Assembly: GCA_963932465.1 (NCBI GenBank)
Contig: OZ010790.1
Span: 97,618,363 to 97,682,362 of the forward strand
Origin: Maratus speciosus
Lineage: Eukaryota; Arthropoda; Arachnida; Araneae; Salticidae
Reading direction: 5' to 3'
DNA: 64,000 nucleotides
Position 1 is the first letter of the stretch. Each line of letters opens with the position of its first letter. The notes below the pieces were generated by a model, which ran no database searches, was not told the origin of the DNA, and saw only the letters and a list, made by a program, of their open reading frames with translations. A program made the position numbers and the translations under genes. Shown one piece after another: positions 42,696 to 54,954 of the stretch.

Positions 42696-43798
42696 CTGAA
42701 ACAAATATTAAAAAGTTGTACTTAATAAGTAATATTTAAAAAAGAAACAATGTTTGATTGTTTTCCTGTGAACCAATTTTAGTATACATAATTTGTCACC
42801 AAATAGTATAAATCAATGCCAATAATGAATTAGTATGACATTGAAACATTCTCATAAGATTTCAATGTTTTTGTATATTTCTGGCTAATTTTTGGTTTTA
42901 GATAGATGTGCATATTTGTCAGCAAACAGCATGATTTAAAACCAACAATCCAACATCAACACATTTCGTATCAAATTGAATGCCAATCTTGAATAACATC
43001 ATGTTTAATGTAATTAAATTACTTGTTTATTTTTCCTTCATGTCAGAACATAAAATACACAAGCATATTTTCTTGATTTTCTGTAACTCTGATTAATTTT
43101 CTGTTTCAGATTGATGTGTGGATAGTAGGAATGCACCGAATATCAAACTATTCGGTCTGCCAAATATTCAATTTGAATGAATATTTAGTTAATATTCAGC
43201 CAAACTGAATTCTAAAAACACTTAAAAAAAATATTTTTAGAAACCTTACACACCTTCTACTTATAACTGTCAATTAATAAAGATTTCGAGAATAATTAGA
43301 AATAGAATTACATTTAAATAAAAGAGTTTTTGCATTATTCTGTTGCTATTTGAAAAGTATTACTTAAAAAAATTAACCATTTATAATGACCAGATGACCT
43401 TCATAGGATTTAATGATGTACAAATGCAAGTTCCTTAATATTGTCAGGTAAACCGGCTGATTCTTGTTTTTTCCCAAACAGGATGTTCATAAACAAAATT
43501 TTAAAAATCTTTCAGCCATGATGATAAACATCATGACAGATAATTTTTGTACAGGAAACCAGGATCACAATTCACTTATTTACTGAAAAATAAAGTGTAT
43601 CTCGCTCCAGGTCAAACTTGGATTTTTGTTTGTTACTTTAACAATAATGAAGATATTGTACTATATTTTCAACAGAGCTACTTTGATTTTTGTGAAATAT
43701 GATGACATGACAAAAATTGCCTGGAAACTACTAAAATTCATATCAAAACAATACTGAGCTAGACATTCCTTTATTAAGAATGCAGCTGATAGTACTCT
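42696..43798. other. Intron with one hAT-end-like fragment
   Basis: At 43128-43205 GGAATGCACCGAATATCAAA followed by CTATTCGGTCTGCC resembles the hAT ends at 28184 and 39030-39090, but no partner end was found nearby. The rest is unassigned. Confidence 0.4.
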
Positions 43799-44253
43799 CA
43801 GGGGTCAATCCAAGTTTGTTTTTTCTTGAGGCCCATTTTGTGAAAAATAAGTTATTTTGTGAAATTTATTATATTATTTGTGAAAAATAACATTTTGTAA
43901 CGAAAGATGAAATTCTGTTGCTCAAATTCGAACCAAGCATTTATTAATAACTTCTTTAAGTCCTCCTGCTAAAGTTTTCCTTTTAGGTGAACTTGTTTTA
44001 GTTGCAAATTACATGTTTTATAACCTAACAAAATAGAACTAATTAATGAAGAGTGTGCTTTTATGAAAAGAAATTTTGTGAAGGGGCCTTTTTTATGAAA
44101 AGGAATTTTGTGAAGGGGCCTTTTTTATGAAAAGGAATTTTGTGAAGGGGCCTGTTTTATTAAATGGATTTTTGTGAAGGGGCCTGTTTTATTAAATGGA
44201 TTTTTGTGAAGGGGCCCTAAATAAGCACCAAATTTTGCTTGGATCAACTCCTG
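43799..44253. mobile_element. TIR element with an internal 32-bp minisatellite
   Basis: Imperfect inverted ends CAGGGGTCAATCCAAG (43799-43814) and, reverse complement, CAGGAGTTGATCCAAG (44238-44253). The interior carries degenerate TTTTGTGAAAAATAA units and then five near-perfect 32-bp units anchored on AAGGGGCC (44081, 44113, 44145, 44177, 44209). Related units appear at 63400-63500. The end style suggests hAT, but no 8-bp duplication is clear. Confidence 0.65.
44081..44216. repeat. 32-bp minisatellite, five units
   Basis: AAGGGGCC recurs with exact 32-bp spacing. Units 1-3 continue TTTTTTATGAAAAGGAATTT and units 3-5 shift to TGTTTTATTAAATGGATTTT, showing homogenisation in two blocks. Confidence 0.95.
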
Positions 44254-45804
44254 GTATTTATACTGTGTCACTGGCCAAAATTCCGTCCTTCCAATAATAT
44301 CATCCCATTTCAGAAAGAAAAGGAAAATTAATATGATGCAAATTTCGCTAAAATATCTTTTCTTTATTATTATTAAATTTGTAAATGAAAATTCAGTTTC
44401 AGCTTGTAGTGACACACCCTGCACATTTGATTGAATGTATTCTATTTTTGCTAGAATAGGTGGATTGAGATATTGTTTCTTGTGCAAAAAATGTTTGTCT
44501 TGACCACATTATAACTACTGAAAGTTTCTTCCAAGGTTTTAGGAACACTCTGTATATTTCCCCATACATCTGAAAATGATTGCTCACTTCCTGAGACTGC
44601 TCTTTGATGCATTTAAATTTTAAAAACTTCCTTGCTAAATCAAAAGGAACAGGAACATTCTTAATTCTTGCTGAGATGCCACCATTTGAATAGATTGTAT
44701 TATTCAATAATTTTTTACTATTAGTTTTTTCCTGACAAATAAAAAGCATATGACTGTATATTTTTTCTCCTAATTCATTCAAAATTTATCTTTGATTTTA
44801 AAATAATTGTTTTAGAAAGTAAGAAAATTCTATTCATTTGCAAAATTCCAGAAGGATCCATGAAATTAAAATTTTCTTGATTGCTGGGTATTTTTTTGCA
44901 ATGTTCATTTCTTCAAAGAAATGCAAAATTGATAACAAAATGTTTTTTATCCGGATGCTTTCAGAAATTTAAAGATGACTATCCAAACATATCTACATGC
45001 CTGAAAGTCTTCCTTGCACTGCCTGTATAATTTGCTTTCAAATAAAGAAATTTTAGCAAGTTGAAACTTAGCAAAACACATATAAGAAATTTAACATAAG
45101 AGCAAATATTGACAGTTTTAATTATTATAAATATTGAACATCAGATAGCTCCCTTGTGATGATATAATACAAATTTTCACAGCAAAGAAAATTCAGTAAA
45201 TGATGCATTCAATTCTAGAATGAATTTTCTGTAATTTTTATATTAACATGACGGTACACAACTAAATGGTTCAATAGAAAAAAAAGGTTCATAACACGAT
45301 TAAAATTTCAAAATTTTTTATAGAATATCTGTTAGTTAAAAGAAAAGAAATAAAAAACTCTGACTTTATAATCTGGCTGAGAATTGACTGCATATTAACT
45401 GTCTCAACTCAACACGGATAGATATAACAAAACAGTTTCAGATCCAAAAAAGTGAAACTCAGTGTTTTTTTTTTCTTAAAAACTTTACAAACAAAGAATT
45501 GTGTAAATATGTTTAACTGCACTATACTATAATAGCAATAGATGATACTACCTACAGTTTTTAAATAATTATACTCTTTGTTTTTTCTGTTTTCCCTCCT
45601 TATTTTTATAAACAAAATAATCACGTACTTTCCTTAATATATACGTATAAGCCTTATCGATCAATTATAACATAAAATACACCAAAAATTGTAGTCCATT
45701 TCAATTTAATTGATCCTTAATTACATACCAAAGCTTTTCATTTAAAATTTTAAATACAAAATACTTAATTAAAAAATAACTGATAATAAAATTATTTATC
45801 AGAA
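44254..45804 (-). other. Intron with an unrecognised 127-codon minus-strand ORF
   Basis: ORF 44399-44782 (MNELGEKIYSHMLFICQEKT at its start) is the longest clean frame near here, and an overlapping frame extends to 44125. It has no recognised domain. Composition is mixed rather than low-complexity, so a decayed transposon gene is possible. The remainder (44790-45804) shows nothing. In the same intron as, but not obviously part of, the nitrobindin gene. Confidence 0.3.
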
Positions 45805-47068
45805 CTAGGGGGCTCTGCCCCCTACGAGCTACGCTCGTCAACCCCCGTTCAGACACCGCAGACTCTAACAGCACGCTAATTTGATCGGCTTTAAAAAGAT
45901 TTCGGAAGATTTAATTATAATTTGAATCTGACAATTACAATCTGACGTAATTTTCACCAAACTTTTCTTTCTCTTTTTAATATTCACGTAAAAATACTTT
46001 TGTTAGAAATGAAATATTATGATCATCTTAAAATATCATATAAATGTCTCGTGCAATTTTTAAATTTAAACTTTTTTGCAATATTATTTTTTGTTCATTT
46101 TACATAAGTGTAATGTGACGTAAATTCTCCTATTTAAGACTTCTAACGCATGTTAATGAATTTATTATTGTACAATGTTCTTTCTCTTTTAAAATTCAAG
46201 TGTAATTATAGTTTTTATGACATAATTTTCAATGAGTTCCTGTTTTTTATATTTTCTGTTTATAATAGTCACATGTAAAATAAATTTTTAATTTGAAGCA
46301 AACATTATTGTTTGCGCTGTTTATACAGCTGGCAACAGTTTAAATTAATACAATTTTCTAAAATATCTAAAAAATATCTCTCGAAATGCTGAAAATTTGA
46401 ATTTAAAATGGAAATAAAACCTCAAAAAATGAGTCAAATTAAAAAACTAAATGCAATCTGCACACCAGGAAATTCTGACGCATAAAATGATCTAAAAATG
46501 ATTAAATTCCTATGTACAGTTTTTGCTCTTACAAAACTTTTTTAATGGAACGATTTTGTTCAACTTTGGCATTAAATATCTCTTAAAATAATTCTTCGAT
46601 TTGAAAACTGTCTGCATCAGCGTGTTTATCAAACATATCTTTATAATACTACCGATTTTCATATTTTTGTATGCGACAGTTTTTTTAATATTAACGAAGA
46701 AAGGCCATGCTTAAGCATTCAAATTGGATTCTGATCTTCCCGGAATATCTACGCAGATTTTCATTGGTCCATTTCCAAATCAAAACTTTTTTTTATATAT
46801 AGAAGGATACACAATATCCAAAAAACATCTTATGCTAAGAGTAAGGTTTGAACCCACACTTCCTTTTAAGAGAATTCCTCTTTCTGGTGTCTTAGGCCAT
46901 TTACTCGGCCATTTTGACTTGGCTGACCATTTACTATATGAAATGAAAAAGTTCAAAAATGGTTTTCCACTCTGTTTAGTGACTGAAAATTACAGTAAAA
47001 TGATCATTACCCATGCTCAAATCAGCCGAAATCAGTCTTAAAATTATCTTTTCATTTTAATATATAGA
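45805..47068 (-). mobile_element. Non-autonomous Helitron 3
   Basis: The 3' end GGGGGC-AGA-GCCCCC then CTAG lies at 45805, with the shared subterminal stretch (GTCTGAACGGGGGTTGACGA on minus). The 5' end TCTATATATTAAAATGAAAA lies at 47068. Host A and T flank it. The body differs from Helitrons 1 and 2 and includes a tRNA-Leu-like relic (46835-46918). The 105-codon plus frame 46724-47041 crosses that relic and is not considered a gene. Confidence 0.8.
46835..46918 (-). pseudogene. tRNA-Leu-like relic inside Helitron 3
   Basis: The minus strand reads AATGGCCGAGTAAATGGCCT (A box as in tRNA-Leu, TGGCCGAGTGG...), then ACACCAGA, a longer variable region, and a B box GTGGGTTCAAACC. The acceptor strands no longer pair, so it is a decayed class II tRNA sequence, perhaps captured by the Helitron. 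Confidence 0.5.
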
Positions 47069-47859
47069 TATATGTTCATACTGTTTAACTTTAATTACGT
47101 TCAGTTTCTATTTATTCAAATTTTCTCCTAAAAATATTTGTGGGGGAAGGGCACATCAATCTACTACCTTGTGCTTGGTGAAATTTAGTCTAGTTTCATC
47201 ACTTCCTAGGCTTAGATCAGGCCCCGATCATGACTAATTGGGGTCCTGGGCAATGATAAATTAGGGGGCCCCATTCGAATCGTTGCAACATTATTCACAT
47301 AGAACTGGTCAGTCACATGTGTAATGCATAAAGAATATTTTTGCACCTTGAATTTTAAATAGAAGAACACATTCTTAGAGTCGTCAATTCTAAATTAAGT
47401 ACCTTAATTAATAAAAATACTCTTTTCTTCTTAGTACAGAGCAAAACTCTTTTATGTAACTTTAGCAACTTGTTTACTTTAAGATGAATTTAATAACTTC
47501 AACTTATGGAAGAATAATAAGGGACTGGCTTAGATAGTTATAGGTTTTACAAATAACTGAATATTTACTTCTTAATGTTTTACTAAGAGATTACACAAGA
47601 ATTTAGAAAAGAAAGAACAATGTTAAATTTGTACAGTATGTAATTAAAGCGAATTAGCACTCAATATTATAACATATAAGATTATCATATTTGGAAGAGC
47701 AAAATGAGGATGAAGGAAGATAAAATGTAATTTTCTTGAACTTCAAAAAATATTAAGAAACGCTTGGAGTAATTACTTCAATTAAAATCGTGGCTTCCCT
47801 ACAGAACTTATGAACATGGGAATACAATAACACCTGTGAAAACGAAATGATATGGGAAC
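47069..47859. other. Unassigned sequence
   Basis: A G-rich phrase at 47215-47275 (GATCAGGCCCCGATCATGAC, GGGTCCTGGGCAATG) looks like a transposon end remnant. Nothing else is recognised. Confidence 0.35.
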
Positions 47860-48083
47860 AGATGTATTGTAATCCCGCATCCGCCATCTTGGGGTTTTTT
47901 TCTTGGCGTGAATTAAAAATTGTTTTTTAATTAATAGTTATAATTATTATATGCAAGTTTTTTCAATATTATATTAATCTATTAACAATATTTAACCATT
48001 GCCGACATTTACTACTTGACGAAAAAGGAGTTTTCATGCAAGAAAAAAATCCAAGATGGCGGATGTGGGATTATAATACATCT
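47860..48083. mobile_element. Foldback MITE with YY1-like motif in both arms
   Basis: Inverted arms of about 45 bp, AGATGTATTGTAATCCCGCA...CTTG and its partner, enclose ~130 bp. Each arm contains AAGATGGCGGA or its inverse, close to the YY1 site AAGATGGCGGC. A larger, weaker inverted relation (CACCTGTGAAAACG at 47831, CCGTTTTCACAGATTTTACT at 48185) suggests it sits inside an older element. Confidence 0.8.
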
Positions 48084-48719
48084 AAGCCGGTTTTTGTCTT
48101 AAAAAGTATAATTGCAACGGTATTCCTTTTGTTGAGAGTATGAAAATTGTCCGTTTAAGACAGGATTCCATTATAGATTGGCTCCGTTTTCACAGATTTT
48201 ACTGTATAGTAAACACGTTTCCGACATTTAATTTTCAACTAAATTAAATTAAAAAATAATAACATACGACATAATGTAATACAATAAGAAAAAAATGTGA
48301 AAGTTTCTACAGCATAATGATTCCTAACATAGATCAATAACAATTGCTGTAATCATCAATTGCTGATGACTTAAGAAATCAAACTCGAGTCTAAAACTTA
48401 TGTTATCATTATCTAATCTATCATGTTTAAAGATCAATTTATACCGTATATGTAACCAAAAAAGATTACAAAGGCGGAGCAACTCAAATGTCCTTCGATC
48501 TATGTTTACAAACAATCCATCGCATGATAACAAAATATTCGATTAAATACGATTTTCTAAATGGTTCGATTTAGCATTTTAATTTTCTCTCAGGACATAC
48601 GAAGTGCAAGTGGTAAAAGCGCAAAATTGAAACTCTCTGGCGTAAATTTACATATGTAATTGGTGACAAAGTTTCTCTCTATTTTGAATAAACTATAAGC
48701 TACTTTGAACTTTGAAGGG
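48084..48719. other. Unassigned sequence
   Basis: The left ~120 bp is the outer part of the element around the foldback MITE. The rest has no recognised gene or element. A G14 run at 48723-48736 lies just to the right. Confidence 0.4.
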
Positions 48720-48948
48720 GAGGGGGGGGGGGGGGTTCTCTGAGACCTATAGCGGCAGGCTGTTGTCTCAAATGATCCACTAGCAGCTTAAAAAAATGGC
48801 ACATCAAAACAAGAAGTTAGAAGCGATCGATACTTTCCAAAAAACGAAGGGTAGAAATACGAGAGTCCAAAGAACGACAGCAGAACAAGTTCAGAAAGTC
48901 CTTATTGGAATGAAAACAACTTTGATTCAATACAGGACACAACGAAAC

Positions 48949-49827
48949 ACTAGCCCTTCAATGACAAACTCCCTCCCTATGAGGCAGGATCATTCCAATT
49001 TTTTAGCAGGTGGGGAAAGGTAGGGAGTGATCGCGGCGTCCGGTACGAAGGGAATGAATGTAGTTGGAACCGATAGGATCCGTATTTGCCTCGTTTTGAT
49101 ATTTTGATTAAGACTGCGCTATGTCTAATGATTTTATAACCAAAAGGCCTTTTTCAAGGCCAACTTCGACTAATTTTGATGACGACTCGGAACAGATTTT
49201 GGCTAACGATTATAGGAATAAAATATTGACCTCATAAAATAATGAGGGGGGAGGGAGGCACAAATGACACAATTTTAAGATAGTTTAAAGTTAAAGAATT
49301 GTGAAATCTAATACAAAAAAAAAAAAAAAAAAAATAGTAATATGGCTTTAGATACGTTACTTACTTTTATTTTTCACCAATTTTAAGATAGTTTAAATTT
49401 AAAGAATTATGAAATCGAATACGAAACAATTTTAGTAATCTGCTTTAGATACTTTACTTACTTTTATTTTTCGCCAAAAAAGCAAAATTTAGCCAAATCT
49501 TGCTCCAATTGCATTTCTGTAGTTACATAATTTTAGCAAGGAGACGCTATCACTGCAGCTAAACTAGATAACATTAGTGAAATTTGAATTTTAAAAATCC
49601 GATTTCAATAATTAAAAAAAAAAATGATTTTCTCTTATTTTATTTAATAACCAATTAATAAATAAAACAAAACAAAAATGATATCTTCAATGTTCCGCTA
49701 TTGTATTTTAATTTGAAATTGATAGATGGAGACACCATTTCAATTGATTGCTCTACCTTTCCCCACCTGCCAAAGAAATGGAATGATCCTGTCTCATAGG
49801 GAGGGAGTTTGTCATTGAAGGGCTAGT
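48949..49827. mobile_element. Mutator-like (MULE) non-autonomous element
   Basis: Inverted ends ACTAGCCCTTCAATGACAAA run for about 75 bp (48949-49022 and 49745-49827), with an exact 9-bp duplication CAACGAAAC on both sides (48940-48948, 49828-49836). Nine-base duplications with long inverted ends are the Mutator hallmark. It sits in the 3' part of the LINE and encodes nothing recognisable. Confidence 0.88.
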
Positions 49828-49836
49828 CAACGAAAC

Positions 49837-52800
49837 AAGGAGTTAGAAGCGATCAATACTTTTCAAGAAACATAGGGTAGACATACGAAAGTCCTTAGAA
49901 CGGCAGAACATGTTCAGAAAGTCCCTATAGGAATGAAAGCAACTTCGATTCAACACAGAGCTGTCCCAGTATAAAGTGCAAAGAGTGTGGTATCTAGCAC
50001 ATGAGAATAGAATATGTTCCACAGAGTCAGTAACCATGCAGCGGAAGGGGATCGCAGGAGTAATTAGCATCTTGCAGAGCAGCCGTGAGATCAGAACATC
50101 TTCGCGTCTGTTCGAAGCCCAGCTAAAAGTTTGCTTAACAGATGGGATATCGCCCAGAGCCGAGAAGTATTTGTTTGAATTAAACTGATGATCAGAAATT
50201 AGGTTGGTTTTCCGTTTATGGTATCAAACAAGATCATCGGAAGAGAGCCAGTTAAGCAGCACATCAGAGTCAGACACATTTTTCGCTAGACGGTCAGCCT
50301 GTTCGTTTAGGGGAATACCCCGATGGCCCGGTACACAACAGAAACAAATCTTGCCCCAAAACGAAGTAGCTCTATGGATCTTATTGTGAAGCCAGAGGAT
50401 AATTCAAGGAGACTTGATTGTAACTGCCTGAAGCGTCTTGATGACGGACAGACTGTCTGTTAGAATGACAGTGGGATGATTCCAGATGCACAGTACATCC
50501 AGAGCCGTGTCTATTGCCAATGATTCAGCAGTAAAGATTGAGTTAACTGGATGAACTCTGTAACTAAAGTTAGAGGAGGCCGTGCACCCTGCTATGGACG
50601 TAGTATAAGGAGACTTTGAAGCATCCGTAGCAACGATGATCCAAGGGTTGCTGAACTTTTGAATGAAGTCGTTGTAAAGGGGGACAATGATACTACTGCC
50701 AAGATCTGTACTTTTGGAATGATTGATCGTCGAGAATGTACTGAATGGCTTCTGTATTACTCGGCAGAGGTATCTGGAAATCAAGAAGGTGATCCGAGCA
50801 GCCATCGATCTCCTCAAAAATCTCGGTAACCCCAGGGACAGCTCCGGTAGCCGTATGTAAGTTACCTTCAAAGAAATACCACAGCGGAGACCACTTGTTC
50901 AGCGAGCAGTGCTTGATCCAGAATCCAAAGACAAGCGAGTTAATTCTGTTATGAAGGGGGAATACCAGCGTGCTTCCGTAGAACAATATTCGGGACCCAC
51001 CGGGGCAACCCAAGGGCCGTCCTGATGGCAGAGGACTGTATCACTTCCAGTTTTTGAAGGAGAGAGTCGCAGGCTGTGTTCAGAATTGCTGCTCCGTACT
51101 CAAGTATGCTGCAGATGCAGGAAGTAGCCAGGGTTAAAAGATGGTATGAGCGAGCTCCATATCTTCTCTGTGAGAGAGCTTTGAGGATGTTAATTCTCTT
51201 TAGCCCTTTCTGTTTAAGATACTCAAGTTGCGAATGGAAGCCACCAAGTCTAGTTACATAAAGGCCAAGAAACTTGATATCATCCTTCCAATCAATAAGA
51301 CCATTATTTTTATTGATCGTGAAATCGAACTCGCAATCGCTCTTTCTTCGGGATAAATTTATAGCAGAACATTTGTCTGGCGAATGGATAATTTCCAATA
51401 TTCGCACCATTGAGCAATTACCCGAAGGGCCTCTTGTAATTTATCACGGCATGCAGCCAACGAGATGTCGGTGCAATAAATGAAAATATCATCCGCATAC
51501 AAAAGGTATGTCACTCCCACACCGTCGAGAACTTTGAAAAAGTCATACATGAAGATGGTGAAAAGAATCGGGCTGAGAACAGCCCCTTAGGGACTCCTCT
51601 ACCTGTGGAGCGGGACCTAGAGAACCGACCTCTCCAGTAAACCTTGATGCTTCTGCAGGAAAGGAAACGATGGAGCCAGCGAAGGACAGGCCCAGTAATC
51701 CCAGTCTGAGCACACTTCCAAATTAGCCCGTCTATGTATACTGAGTCGTATGCCGCCTGAAGGTCCAGGGCAATGCCTAGAATGTACTTCTTGGCTCTTT
51801 TTGCTTGGGATATGTCGTGATGAAGGATTGCAAGGGTGGTATGGCTGTCTCTGAGTGGTTGAAACCCGAGATGACGATGGTTCAGGATGTTATTTTTCTA
51901 AGATATGGGAGCTAATTCGGCCAGCAATTATCCGTTCAAAGATTTTACAGGAAACTAATGTAAGTGTGATTGGGCGGTATGAAGTTGCTTCTTTTCTCTT
52001 TTCCCTTGGCTTCAGGATCGGCAAGACAATCGCAGAGGTCTATGAATTGGGGATGTTCCCAGAGCTCCAGATTTGATTATAGATCCGAAGCAGAAGAGTC
52101 AGCGAGTTTTCATCTAATCCTTTGAAGAACGTGGCACTGATTCTGTCCTCACTCGGAGACGTCACCTTGGTTCTGCGTATTGCATCCTCAAGTTCCGACA
52201 ACTGGAGAGAGCCGTTGAGCGATGAACTCTCATCGTAGCCATAACTCAAAGGAAGAGGCTCATGAGTAGTGTCCTGGCTGAAGTGATCTGCAAAAATCTC
52301 AGTTTGAAGAAGGGTATCAGAAATTAAGGAGTCATCATGCAAGAGACAGAGATGGGAATCAGGAGGGGAGCAAGATCTGTTTCTAATTTTTCTGAAGGTC
52401 TTGTGGAGGATGCACGGATCGCTGGCATTTTGACATACAGTATCGCAGAACTGGCGCTTTGAAATTCTAATCACCTGTCTGAGTTTAGCAGCCACTTTTT
52501 TGTATTTCATCCAGTAGTCCATTGACATGGATTGCCGAGCTTTTCTAAAAAAAATTTTTTTTGCTTGCATAGATTGGAGCATCTGGTCGACCACCAGGCG
52601 GGAAGCTTCTGGAGGGAGAGGTGCGGGGGTGCTTGTGTTTGTTCATGATTTTATGGACCAAGTCGAAGAAGCTGTTGTAATCTGAACAGTGATGTTCAGA
52701 AATGGTGTTATTGAACTCATTGCAGATGCGATTCCAACTGAAAAAGGAGGGATTAGGTTGGACAGAAGGGCTGACATCAAGAGTAATCGAGATGGGATAA

Positions 52801-53422
52801 TGGTCTTTGTCAAAGAGCTCGTCTTCAACTATCAGGGAAGAGATGGCGTACAGATCGGCAGAGCAAAGTGAGAGGTCAAGGAGACAGCATATACCGCCGG
52901 GAGAAACGTGAGTCGGGTAAGTGGAGTTGATTAGACAAAAGGAACTGTTAGCTAGTCAATCTACAAATTCATTGCTGGCGCGAGCGGCAGAAGAGGAACC
53001 TCAGAGCGGGTGGTGCAAGTTATAATCACCCAGAAGAAGTGAAGGGCCTGAGAGGAGCTGACAAAACTTGGAGATATCCGTGACGGCAATTCCTGAGCTG
53101 GAGTAGACGTTTACAATATTAATGGAGAAAGCACCGAAAGAGGTCTGAACACCCATGATTTCCGAACCGAACTGAACATTATGGAAGTCAATCCATGACT
53201 AGGAGACTGGGGGATCGATTGCAATAATAAGGCCACCACAGAGCGACCAGACCTATCCAGTCGGTAGACGATTTTCCCGGGGATGTGGCAAGATTTATCA
53301 GTAGACAAGAAGATTTCTTGAAGGACGAGGATGTTCGCTGTGGAAAAGGGGAGGGGGAGGTTGAACCAGGCCAGTTTGTTTGTGATACTTCTACAGTTCC
53401 ACTGAATGATATTTAAGCCCAT
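49837..53422 (-). pseudogene. LINE ORF2: endonuclease, reverse transcriptase, RNase H
   Basis: From ATG at 53422: MGLNIIQWNCRSITNKLAWF, then ILVLQEIFLS (AP endonuclease start). The RT region (about 52100-51380) shows IALDLQAAYDSV (motif A Asp), GVPKGAVLSPILF (motif B) and LLYADDIFIY (motif C, YADD). RNase H (about 50800-50420) shows IVATDASKSP, FTAESLAIDTAL and ILTDSLSVIKTL. A C-terminal SVEHILFSCARYHTLC Cys/His segment follows (about 50030-49950). Frame changes and stops separate these blocks. The predicted role was target-primed reverse transcription. This copy is dead. Confidence 0.9.
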
Positions 53423-53760
53423 AAAAATAGGGAGGTTTTGAGAACGCCGACACACAAGTAAGCTGACAAGTAAGCTGACAAACTGAACAAGAAAGCTGGC
53501 ACACAAGTAAAATAAATATTCAAACAATTAAACAGACCCAGGTGAAACTGTCACTGGCGAGGTTGAACCAGGCCAGTTTGTTTGTGATACTTCTACAGTT
53601 CCACTGAATGATATTTAAGCCCATAAAAATAGGGAGGTTTTGAGAACGCCGACACACAAGTAAGCTGACAAGTAAGCTGACAAACTGAACAAGAAAGCTG
53701 GCACACAAGTAAAATAAATATTCAAACAATTAAACAGACCCAGGTGAAACTGTCACTGGC
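53358..53760. repeat. 202-bp tandem duplication at the LINE ORF1/ORF2 junction
   Basis: 53358-53559 and 53560-53760 are nearly identical and each contains the ORF2 start region (MGLNIIQWNCRS) and the preceding CTTACTTGTGTGCCAGC-type stretch, which itself has shorter internal repeats (AAGTAAGCTGAC twice). Confidence 0.95.
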
Positions 53761-54954
53761 AGCCACCCCAACCAAAAGAATAAAAATAGTTAATAGCAGA
53801 AAACACTTACGTAATGTGGGAGCTCGCACCATTGTGGTGCGTTTGCGCTTATCAGACGACTGATCGCTAAGCTTGGCAAGACAGCTCATCATGGTGGTGC
53901 TTAAAGTACCTATCGATTCACAGATTTTTTTCTGAGTATTGAGATATATAGTCAATGAGGACTTTGAGCATGGCATTAGTGCGGGTTTCGATTAAATTTT
54001 TAAATTGCTCAAAGTCAGAGACCTGTTTTAGTAACTTTCGCAAAGGATTTAGCTTCCGTTCTTTTAGAGAATTGTCTGCGCGCTTCAACAAATGATAAAA
54101 AGTTGTTGCTTTTAAATTTTAACAGTTCAAGTTCCTGAAGGAGGGACGGACACTGGTTGTAGTCAGACCGGTGCTCCCCTTTACAGTTATTGCATTTAAC
54201 AGGATTGGTGCATGGTTCATCATGTTGGACGTAGCACATAATTGCTCAGATTGGCATTTAGCAGTAGCATGATTGTATTTAAAGCATTTACGACATTGAC
54301 GGGGGCGGTCAATAAATTACCTCACTTGCTGATTGGAGAGCCAGATTTTGACATGCTGTGCCCAAGATAGTAATTAACACAGGAGACACATCATTCGTGT
54401 TTCCTTGGCGGTGAAATTTTCGGAGCTCCAAAATGTCCAGATTGTTCTCATTTGAGATTTTCTGTCCAATTTCAGCCAACGGGATATCAACCGGGATATT
54501 GAATAATAAGAACTTATTAGTAATATTGTCCCTAAATCACTCTGGTAGTTACCGTAACCCCCAGAAAAGAGGATATTTTCGAGATGTCAACAGCGCACAT
54601 TAAATCATGGCTGCTGATAATGACCGTACCTGTACGGGTAAAACGAATATTTGAAATATGTTTAAAATTTTCGGTAACTTCTTTGAGTGCGGTTTGAACT
54701 GCACGAGGATCTTTCTTGGGAATACGGGAAGTTTCAGAACTCATGACAAAAATGTTAAAGTTTCTTCCACCGTTTTGGGCAGCCAATTGAATTAGACCAT
54801 CTATCGAAATAGTAGAACGAGCTAGATTCGGATTTATTTGAGAGAATTGAGCACTGGTTTCCTCACTGGTTTCTTCAAAGTCCACCATATCAATATTAGA
54901 CGGAGAAATTTCAGCAATGTCGTCCGAAACAACTTTAACTACTGAACTCGCCAT
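53740..54954 (-). pseudogene. LINE ORF1 (gag-like, CCHC)
   Basis: It starts at ATG 54954 (MASSVVKVVSDDIAEISPSN) and is open for about 140 codons to a stop near 54532, then continues in other frames: RQCRKCFKYNHATAKC (C-x2-C-x4-H-x4-C zinc knuckle, near 54300) and CNNCKGEHRSDYNQCP (second Cys-His cluster, near 54180), then a basic Lys/Arg-rich tail. The role in the family is an RNA-binding nucleocapsid-like protein. Frameshifts make it a pseudogene. Confidence 0.8.

Noticed and set aside
44081..44216. Regularly spaced 32-bp repeats as a CRISPR array
   Set aside because: The units are contiguous with no unique spacers, and the genome is eukaryotic. It is a minisatellite inside a TIR element.
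46724..47041. 105-codon plus-strand frame
   Set aside because: It lies in Helitron 3 and crosses a tRNA-Leu-like relic on the other strand. No protein motif.
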